DNA from: an uncultured Eubacteriales bacterium
GTDB lineage: Bacteria; Bacillota; Clostridia; Oscillospirales; Acutalibacteraceae
NCBI GenBank assembly: GCA_900321515.1
Contig: ONWI01000194.1
Location: 1 to 18,961, forward strand
Direction of reading: 5' to 3'
DNA length: 18,961 nt
Shown in pieces: positions 13,577 through 18,961 of the stretch. Below the pieces are notes generated by a model, which saw nothing but the letters and a program-made list of their open reading frames with translations, was not told where the DNA came from and ran no database searches. Numbering within the stretch: position 1 is the first letter of the stretch; every line of letters starts with the position of its first letter. The position numbers were made by a program, and so were the translations under genes.

Positions 13577-15328
13577 CTATTTCTTTTCTTTTTTCATCCG
13601 GTACATCTGCGCCAGCAGTTCTTCGGAAGAAAGCTTCGCGGCTTCCCGCGGATCGGGCGTGAAGTGCTCTTTACGGATAATCTCAATGAAATTATCATAA
13701 TCGTTTGTTCCGACTGATTTTTCGCTGTTTATTATTTTGACGATTTCGGAGGTCTCTTCATCACTGAACTGCTGCGACAGCAGGGACACGCTGACCTCCT
13801 GCCCGCTTTGATTCAGTTCAATGAATGCCGAGTATATCCTCTTGCCGAAATCGGTGACAAAATCACTTGGAGGCAATTCCTGCGCCGCCTTCGGAATCAT
13901 ATCCTGATGGTTAAAGAGTATCGCCAGAAGCGCGTATTCCGCATTGGAGGCTCTCAGCTTGACGCTGCGTTCGGGATTGATTTTGTTTCCGATGCCGGCA
14001 GTCGTCTTTGCCATTTCGCGGAAATCCTTTTCCATTTCGCTTTTTTTCCTGCGTCGCGCCGAAGCTTCCGCCTGACTGAGAACCGCGTTTTTTTCCACTC
14101 TGAGCTTGTCCGCGATGCGGGCAGCGTATACTTCACGTTCCAGATTTCCAAGACCGCCGAGGTATTCGCATACCTCCCGCAGGTAATGCAGCCTGCCGTC
14201 GTCGGTTGAAACATCGTATTTTGAACCGATGCGCATAATGCTGTATTCTATGTCGTTAGAGCAGCCGTCGAGCAGCATTTTGAAGCGTTCCGGACCGTAT
14301 TTTTTTATAAATTCGTCGGGGTCCTTTGCGCCTGTTATCTCCAGCACGCGCACATCCAGACCTTCGTCATTCATTATCGGGATAGACCTCGCGATGGATT
14401 TCTGGCCCGCTTCGTCGCCGTCCTGTGACAGAATCACCCTGTCGGCGTATTTATGAATGATGCGCGCCTGCTGCGGGGTTACAGCCGTTCCCAGCGCCGC
14501 CACCGCATTGGAAAATCCAGCCTGATGCAGCGCAATTACGTCCATGTAGCCTTCGCACAGAATAAGCTCGCGGGATTTGCTGTTTTTTGCCATATTCATG
14601 GCGAAGAGATTGTTTGTCTTTCTGTATATCAGTGTATCGCTTGTATTCACATATTTGCCGCCGGAAACGTCATCGGTAAATTTTCTGCCCCCGAATGCCA
14701 CCACATTTCCCTGAAGATCTATGATCGGGAACATCACCCTGTTGCGGAATCTGTCGATGATTCCGCCCTTTCGCGACGTATAGCCAAGATCCGCGGCGAG
14801 TATTTCGTCCCGCTTATATCCCAGTTCGCCGAGATGGCGCACCAGCATGTCCCATCCGTCTGGCGACCATCCGAGTCCGAAGCGGCGGATGGTATCGTCG
14901 GTCAGTCCGCGGGAACGGAAGTATTCGAGCGCGTTCTTCCCCGCGGGAGAATAGAGCGACCTGTAAAAGAATCTGCCTGCCTCCCTGTTCTGTTCCCTTA
15001 TGCGCATACGCATGTGAGACAGACCGTCGTTCTTGCCTTCCTCCGGAACTGCTATCCCGGCACGGTTGGCGAGAAATTTTACTGCCTCTACATAATCTAA
15101 ATTTTCGATTTTTCTGATAAATCCGATCACGTCGCCGCCGGTCTGGCAGCCAAAGCAGTAAAATGACGCCGTATCGGTATAAACCGTAAAAGACGGCGTT
15201 TTTTCGGAGTGAAACGGACAAAGACCCTTTGAATTCCGTCCGCTCCGCTTGAGATTGACATATCCGCCTATCACATCCGTAATGTCGTTTCTTTCCTTAA
15301 CCTCATTGATAAATTCCTGCGAAAGCAA
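13577..15328 (-). CDS. dnaG: DNA primase
   Basis: Makes the RNA primers for replication and works with the DnaB helicase. The 583-residue protein has the CHC2 zinc domain with C37, H40, C58 and C61 (GLCPFHSEKTPSF and YCFGCQTGGD), then the RNA polymerase core with RNRVMFPI and GNVVAFGGR. The TOPRIM centre comes next: E259 in CEGYMD, and D303 and D305 in DGDEAG. The last 130 or so residues (EYALLAILFN onward) form the helicase-binding C-terminal domain. The start is a TTG at 15328; an in-frame stop lies just upstream, and AAGGAGG is 11 bases away, a little far. The sequence LSQEFINEVKERNDI is the expected N-terminus. It lies 64 bases after dgt and is followed by the three sigma genes, the classic macromolecular-synthesis order. 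Confidence 0.97.
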   Translation of the reverse strand: MLSQEFINEVKERNDITDVIGGYVNLKRSGRNSKGLCPFHSEKTPSFTVYTDTASFYCFGCQTGGDVIGFIRKIENLDYVEAVKFLANRAGIAVPEEGKNDGLSHMRMRIREQNREAGRFFYRSLYSPAGKNALEYFRSRGLTDDTIRRFGLGWSPDGWDMLVRHLGELGYKRDEILAADLGYTSRKGGIIDRFRNRVMFPIIDLQGNVVAFGGRKFTDDVSGGKYVNTSDTLIYRKTNNLFAMNMAKNSKSRELILCEGYMDVIALHQAGFSNAVAALGTAVTPQQARIIHKYADRVILSQDGDEAGQKSIARSIPIMNDEGLDVRVLEITGAKDPDEFIKKYGPERFKMLLDGCSNDIEYSIMRIGSKYDVSTDDGRLHYLREVCEYLGGLGNLEREVYAARIADKLRVEKNAVLSQAEASARRRKKSEMEKDFREMAKTTAGIGNKINPERSVKLRASNAEYALLAILFNHQDMIPKAAQELPPSDFVTDFGKRIYSAFIELNQSGQEVSVSLLSQQFSDEETSEIVKIINSEKSVGTNDYDNFIEIIRKEHFTPDPREAAKLSSEELLAQMYRMKKEKK

Positions 15329-15392
15329 GAGCTACAAAACCTCCTTTTCCGATTGCTTGATCATATAATTACGCAAATCCAACGCAGGCGCG

Positions 15393-16436
15393 TCATGTGT
15401 CCCAGCCCTTAGGAATAAAAATCTCCTTGTAAAGCTCCACCGCATAGGTATCGCTCATCCCCGCGATGTAGTCGGCGACTGCCTGCCTGATGCCTTCCTC
15501 GCGCATTATCTGGCGGTATTCGCCGGGGACCTTGTCGGGGTGATTGCAGAGATAGTTGAACAGTATCTCTATCATATCCTCCGCCTTGCCTTCCTCGACC
15601 TTTGCCTTGCTTCCCTTGTAGACACTCCGGTAAAGAAAGGCGTGAAGCTCGTAGAACGCTTTGGAAAATTCTTCTGACATGGCGATATTTCCGTCGCGGC
15701 TGTTCTGATAGACATTGAGTATCATGTTGTTTATGCGCTTTGAACAGCCTGTCCCCAGTATTTCCCGGAGATGCAGCGGTATGTCATTCTCACTCAATAT
15801 GCCCGCGCGTATGCTGTCGTCGATGTCGTGATTCATATAGGCTATCTTGTCCGCTATCCGCACTATTCTGCCCTCGGGAGTGAACGCTTCCGGTCCTTTG
15901 GTATGGCAAAGAATCCCGTCGCGCACCTCTTTGGTCAGATTGAGTCCGCGACCGTTCTTCTCCAGCTTCTCAACGACACGCACTCCCTGCTCATAGTGTC
16001 TGAATCCTCCGGAAGACGCGAGCACAATGTCAAGCACCCTTTCGCCGGCATGTCCGAACGGCGTGTGACCGAGATCGTGACCGAGTGAAATGGCTTCCGT
16101 CAGGTCCTCGTTGAGCCGCAGGGCACGGGCTATGCCGCGGGCTATCTGCGCAACCTCCAGTGTATGGACCAGCCGCGTGCGGTAGTGATCGTTGCCCGGA
16201 GCAAGGTAAACCTGTGTCTTATGTTTGAGGCGCCTGAATGCTTTGCAGTGGATTATTCTGTCCCTGTCCCGCTGAAAAACCGTGCGCATCTCACATTGAG
16301 GCTCCTTTCGGTCACGTCCGAGTGAATCGCGCGACAGCGTTGCGTAGGGTGACAGTGTAAGCTGTTCGATACGCTCGGTCTGTTCCCTTATGCTCAGACC
16401 GTCTTGGAGAATGCTTCCTCTGACAATTTCGTTCAC
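15393..16436 (-). CDS. dgt: dGTPase-like HD-domain phosphohydrolase
   Basis: A 347-residue member of the deoxyguanosinetriphosphate triphosphohydrolase family, which splits dNTPs to nucleoside and triphosphate and so tunes dNTP pools. The HD metal site is visible: H91 in RLVHTLEV, H120-D121 in GHDLGHTPFGHAGE and D196 in RIADKIAYMNHDIDD. The N-terminus IREQTERIEQLTLSPYATLS and FRRLKHKTQVYL are the usual family blocks. I chose the GTG at 16436 since AAGGGG lies nine bases before it; the GTG at 16454 lacks a site. Relaxed specificity is common in these Firmicute homologues, so dGTP as sole substrate is not certain. Being just upstream of dnaG, it fits a replication operon. Confidence 0.92.
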   Translation of the reverse strand: MNEIVRGSILQDGLSIREQTERIEQLTLSPYATLSRDSLGRDRKEPQCEMRTVFQRDRDRIIHCKAFRRLKHKTQVYLAPGNDHYRTRLVHTLEVAQIARGIARALRLNEDLTEAISLGHDLGHTPFGHAGERVLDIVLASSGGFRHYEQGVRVVEKLEKNGRGLNLTKEVRDGILCHTKGPEAFTPEGRIVRIADKIAYMNHDIDDSIRAGILSENDIPLHLREILGTGCSKRINNMILNVYQNSRDGNIAMSEEFSKAFYELHAFLYRSVYKGSKAKVEEGKAEDMIEILFNYLCNHPDKVPGEYRQIMREEGIRQAVADYIAGMSDTYAVELYKEIFIPKGWDT

Positions 16437-16469
16437 ATTCAGACACCCCTTCACATTTTCGTATCAGAT

Positions 16470-16475
16470 ATTATA
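16470..16475 (-). promoter_or_regulatory. Possible -10 element for the dgt-dnaG-sigma operon
   Basis: TATAAT on the minus strand lies about 35 bases before the dgt start. At 17-18 bases upstream only A-rich GAAAAA/GGAAAA is found, so the -35 is poor. It is the only reasonable promoter seen between the upstream terminator and dgt, so the operon may be driven weakly, by an activator, or by a different holoenzyme. Confidence 0.4.
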
Positions 16476-16536
16476 TACTAAACGGAAGGCTTTTTTTCCT
16501 TTGTCCGAACGAGATATTAACAATTTGTTTACAAAA

Positions 16537-16590
16537 TAAAAAAGCTCCGATTCCATAGGGTTTTATCCTTGATATCATCAGCAGCTTTTC
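16537..16590 (-). terminator. Intrinsic terminator of the small membrane protein gene
   Basis: Read on the minus strand, AAAAGCT then CTGAT pair with ATCGG then AGCTTTT, with one bulged G and a long loop, followed directly by a run of six T. It lies about 90 bases after the stop at 16681 and insulates dgt from the upstream gene. Confidence 0.75.
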
Positions 16591-16680
16591 ATTTATATTT
16601 CAAAACATGCCAGAAAGGTATACTGAATTAATGACTCCGCCGTCAATTCCACACCGAGTGTATACTGCTAGCGGCGTGTC

Positions 16681-17052
16681 TTAGAAACCGTTGTAATAAT
16701 TTATAAGAAGCACAAGCGTAAGTATTCCCATAAACGCCGAGAGTACGCTGATGTAGGCGCGGCGGGTCGCGTTCCTTCTGAATATGGTCTTTGATATGGC
16801 TATAACGAAGGCGCAGCCGACTACGCATGCCGCCACGTCCACAGCGGTAGCTATCGACATTACGGCGGCTGTTTCTCTGAGCAGTTTTCCTGCCTTCATC
16901 AGGCGGACTATCACCTCGGTGCCTATTATATGTCCTGACGGTACCAGCGCAACAGGCATTATGGAAAGTCCAACGGTCTTGTATTCCTTGCGCATACACA
17001 TATAGGAAGAGATAAATACAATCAATATTATTGCTATGCAAGCTGTAGTCAT
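16681..17052 (-). CDS. Small multi-pass membrane protein of unknown function
   Basis: A 123-residue hydrophobic protein. Hydrophobic segments lie at about 2-18, 26-46, 64-88 and 98-118, with basic loops (MRKEYK, RRNATRRAY) between, so three or four membrane spans are likely. GHIIGTEVIVRLMKAGKLLRE joins the second and third. I recognise no family. It is judged real because AGGAG lies ten bases before the ATG, a perfect promoter stands upstream and a terminator follows. An overlapping frame at 16643-17041 lacks these signals and is discarded. It is divergent from nusB and appears to be a single-gene unit. Confidence 0.75.
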   Translation of the reverse strand: MTTACIAIILIVFISSYMCMRKEYKTVGLSIMPVALVPSGHIIGTEVIVRLMKAGKLLRETAAVMSIATAVDVAACVVGCAFVIAISKTIFRRNATRRAYISVLSAFMGILTLVLLINYYNGF

Positions 17053-17101
17053 TAAACCAGCACTCCTGTCATTTTATAGAATAAAGATAATACATAGACT
17101 T

Positions 17102-17130
17102 ATTATATTTAATCCGGTCGGATATGTCAA
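17102..17130 (-). promoter_or_regulatory. Perfect consensus sigma-A promoter with a palindrome in its spacer
   Basis: On the minus strand TTGACA (17125-17130), a 17-base spacer and TATAAT (17102-17107) match the consensus exactly. The spacer contains ATCCG-AC-CGGAT (17112-17123), two perfect 5-base arms that could bind a dimeric repressor between the two promoter elements. It drives the small membrane protein gene. Confidence 0.88.
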
Positions 17131-17226
17131 GCAAAAATATTTATATCTTTTGATATGAGTTGCACAATTATATTTTATCCATAAATGAATAAAAAGTGAA
17201 CAAAAATAAAAATCCGTATAAAAGTG

Positions 17227-17256
17227 TTGTTAATGGCAAATAAGATGTGCTATAAT
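17227..17256 (+). promoter_or_regulatory. Extended -10 promoter for nusB
   Basis: TTGTTA (17227-17232), an 18-base spacer and TATAAT (17251-17256), with TG two bases before the -10 (TGCTATAAT). The leader to the nusB ATG at 17345 is about 80 bases and shows no clear riboswitch or terminator. The sequence between it and the divergent promoter at 17130 is AT-rich with nothing else recognisable. Confidence 0.75.
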
Positions 17257-17344
17257 AGGAGTAAAATGAGAATGGGTTATTATCGGCTATAAACGCACCG
17301 TTTCTTTTTTGACCAAATATTGACATTGCTGACGGAGGAATATC

Positions 17345-17794
17345 ATGCTTAACAGACGCGCATCAAGGCAGCAGGCCTTTGAGTTTATTTTTGAAAAATC
17401 GTTCAACGGCAACGAGCCGGAGGATATATTCCGCAATGCGGGAGAAGCCAGAGATGCTGAGATCTCCGACTACGCGACGAAGCTGCTTCGGGGGGTCTCC
17501 GATCACCTCGGTGAGATTGACGGATACATATCCGCTTATTCCATCAAGCGCAATATCCGAAGGCTCTCCAAGGTGGTACTCGCCGCGTTGAGACTCGCTA
17601 TTTATGAAATAATCTATATTGACGATCTCGATCCTACCATCTCTATCAACGAAGCCGTGGAACTGACCAAAAAATTCTCAGGCAGCGATGAATCGGGATA
17701 TGTCAACGGTGTGCTTGGAGGATTCCTCAAGGCGTATAAGGCGGGAAATATCATCCCGCCCCAAAAGGACTCCGCCGAGGGTGAGGATAAATGA
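17345..17794 (+). CDS. nusB: Transcription antitermination factor NusB
   Basis: A 149-residue all-helical RNA-binding protein that joins NusE (ribosomal protein S10) on boxA of rRNA leaders and promotes antitermination. RRASRQQAFEFIFEKSF at 4-20 is the Arg-rich RNA-binding start. LSKVVLAALRLAIYEIIYIDDLD, ISINEAVELTKKFS and GYVNGVLGGFLK are the usual family blocks in order. GGAGGA lies five bases before the ATG. The stop overlaps the following start as ATGA, so the two genes are translationally coupled. The last 18 or so residues (IIPPQKDSAEGEDK) are a charged tail beyond the fold. Confidence 0.95.
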   Translation: MLNRRASRQQAFEFIFEKSFNGNEPEDIFRNAGEARDAEISDYATKLLRGVSDHLGEIDGYISAYSIKRNIRRLSKVVLAALRLAIYEIIYIDDLDPTISINEAVELTKKFSGSDESGYVNGVLGGFLKAYKAGNIIPPQKDSAEGEDK

Positions 17795-18735
17795 GCCGCA
17801 TCTTAGGTATTGACACAAGCAACTATACCACCTCCGCGGCTCTGTATGACACAGAGTCAGGAGAGATTTTTCAGAGCAAGATGCTGCTTCCGGTTAAGCC
17901 CGGCGAAAAAGGCGTCCGTCAGAACGACGCGGTTTTTCTCCATACGGAGCAGCTTCCGCAGGTCATTGGCGCTCTTAAAGAGAAATGCGGCGGTTTTTCC
18001 GATATCCGCGCTATTGGCGTTTCCACTCGTCCGCGAAACGCCGAGGGCTCGTACATGCCATGCTTCAGTGTCGGTGCGGGAACAGCGCGCGTACTGTCGG
18101 ATATTCTGGGAGTACCTCTGTTTCGGTTCAGTCACCAGGAAGGACACATTGCCGCCGCGCTCTTTTCATCCGGCAGACTCGACCTGATGAACGGGAATTT
18201 CTTTGCCTTCCATGTTTCTGGCGGTACAACAGAGGCGCTGTCCGTCACCGGAAACGGCAGGAATTTTAATGTTGCCCTCATCGCCTCATCGCTCGATCTC
18301 AAGGCGGGACAGGCAATTGACAGAGCGGCAGTAATGCTGGGACTCCCCTTCCCCGGCGGCATACATCTGGAAAGGCTTGCGCTTGAGTGCGATGAACCCG
18401 TCAGGTTCAGGCCTGTCATGAAGGGCTGCGACTGCTGCCTTTCCGGCGTTGAAAATCAGTGCCAGAAGCTGCTCGACGCCGGATGTTCTAAAGAATACAT
18501 CGCAAAATTCTGCCTGACTGCCGTGATGAATTCAATCATCGGCATGACTGACGCGATTCTTGAAAAATACGGCGATATGCCGATAATTTACGCCGGCGGA
18601 GTAATGTCCAACGGAATTATGAGACGTGAGATTTCCGCGAGGTATCCCGCGGCTCACTTTGCGGCGCCGGAATTTTCCTGCGACAATGCCGCGGGAGCTG
18701 CCGTCCTTGCTGCGGCGGGTATTTCAAAAATTTAG
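17791..18735 (+). CDS. TsaD/Kae1-family paralogue (ASKHA fold)
   Basis: A 314-residue protein of the Kae1/TsaD (formerly O-sialoglycoprotein endopeptidase, M22) family. True TsaD makes the t6A modification of tRNA with TsaB. Visible here are GIDTSNYTTS at the N-terminus, the metal site HQEGH (H115 and H119), KAGQAIDRAAVMLGLPFPGG and CDNAAGAAVLAAAG with D298. Unlike standard TsaD, which has SGGHT, the equivalent motif is SGGTTE (143-148), and the sequence is overall divergent. Clostridia often carry such a paralogue beside nusB in addition to a normal TsaD; I infer that is the case here, so no gene symbol is given. It starts within the nusB stop (ATGA) with GAGG as ribosome binding site. Its function is not known. 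Confidence 0.85.
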   Translation: MSRILGIDTSNYTTSAALYDTESGEIFQSKMLLPVKPGEKGVRQNDAVFLHTEQLPQVIGALKEKCGGFSDIRAIGVSTRPRNAEGSYMPCFSVGAGTARVLSDILGVPLFRFSHQEGHIAAALFSSGRLDLMNGNFFAFHVSGGTTEALSVTGNGRNFNVALIASSLDLKAGQAIDRAAVMLGLPFPGGIHLERLALECDEPVRFRPVMKGCDCCLSGVENQCQKLLDAGCSKEYIAKFCLTAVMNSIIGMTDAILEKYGDMPIIYAGGVMSNGIMRREISARYPAAHFAAPEFSCDNAAGAAVLAAAGISKI

Positions 18736-18783
18736 GAGATTGTAATAGTAAAAAGAAAAAAAGGAAAGCGCGCAGCGCCAATA

Positions 18784-18890
18784 ATGGGGTCCAGGGGACT
18801 GGTTCCCTGGCGGGTGCAGGGCAGCGCCCTGCTGGGGCGGTGGGGCAAAGCCCCACGAGGGAGGCGAAGCCGACCGAGCGAAACGCACCG
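18784..18890. repeat. GC-rich intergenic element with three consecutive hairpins
   Basis: Three close hairpins occur: CCAGGGGA/TTCCCTGG (18791-18810), GCAGGGC-AGC-GCCCTGC (18816-18832) and GTGGGGC-AAA-GCCCCAC (18840-18856). A short GGCGAAGCC follows at 18863-18871. The stretch is far richer in G/C than flanking spacer and has no supported gene. It resembles the GC-rich repeats scattered between genes in gut Clostridia, though copies elsewhere cannot be checked here. No T run follows, so it is not a simple terminator. The rest of the window to its end shows nothing I can assign. Confidence 0.55.
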
Positions 18891-18961
18891 GAAAATAAAT
18901 CGAGGTCGGGCGAATACCGAAATCGTAAAAATCCAAATCCGTCCCTCCCGGCTGGAGAAAA

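Noticed and set aside
14453..15100. 215-codon plus-strand frame across dnaG
   Set aside because: It lies entirely opposite dnaG, which has full domain support, and has no family resemblance.
16643..17041. Alternative minus-strand frame overlapping the small membrane protein
   Set aside because: It lacks the AGGAG site and hydrophobic pattern that support the 16681-17052 frame, and its protein has a random Arg/His-rich composition.
17266..17292. Eight-codon leader peptide (MRMGYYRL) before nusB, with AGGAG ahead
   Set aside because: The AGGAG touches the -10 element and would lie upstream of the transcription start, so it would not be in the mRNA.
18900..18961. Possible tRNA 3' end in the last bases (AATCCGTCCCTCCCGG)
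   Set aside because: No matching TPsiC sequence or acceptor stem partner is present, and the window ends.

Overview
The window looks like chromosome from an anaerobic Clostridia (Bacillota), probably an Oscillospiraceae/Ruminococcaceae-type gut bacterium. I infer this from the strong AGGAGG-type ribosome binding sites, the dgt-dnaG-rpoD macromolecular-synthesis order, a nusB leader gene overlapping a clostridial TsaD/Kae1 paralogue, a GTP-type PEP carboxykinase and AT-rich spacers between moderately GC-rich genes. No rRNA, tRNA, CRISPR array, integrase or transposase was seen.

Layout. 1-372: 3' end of pckG (+) with a strong hairpin terminator. 459-2288 (-): YpeA-like acetyltransferase, rnhA, a second AT-rich acetyltransferase and a small unknown protein. 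2521-6542 (+): nadA-nadB-nadC, the whole de novo route from aspartate to nicotinate mononucleotide, followed by an XRE regulator with a degenerate S24 (LexA/CI-like) domain. 6616-7218 (-): thrH behind a perfect consensus promoter. 7365-9029 (-): a lipoprotein and a proline-rich repeat membrane protein, transcribed from a consensus promoter overlapped by a Fur-box-like sequence. 9112-16436 (-): dgt, dnaG, three consecutive full-length primary-type sigma-70 genes, then a membrane-anchored metallophosphoesterase. 16681-17052 (-): a small membrane protein. 17345-18735 (+): nusB and the TsaD/Kae1 paralogue. 18784-18890: a GC-rich multi-hairpin element.

The outstanding observation is the tandem of three group-1 sigma factors directly after dnaG, where one copy is normal. 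All three keep region 1.1, region 2 and the region 4.2 helix-turn-helix. Copy 2 is a mosaic: its N-terminal third resembles copy 3 and its regions 3-4 resemble copy 1. A roughly 99-bp inverted-repeat element lies between copies 2 and 3. Copy 3 has the most canonical C-terminus but carries Ser where RpoD has the Thr that reads the -10 element. Three promoters in the same window match TTGACA-N17-TATAAT exactly. Together these suggest an expanded housekeeping sigma set with overlapping promoter specificity; this is inference from sequence only.
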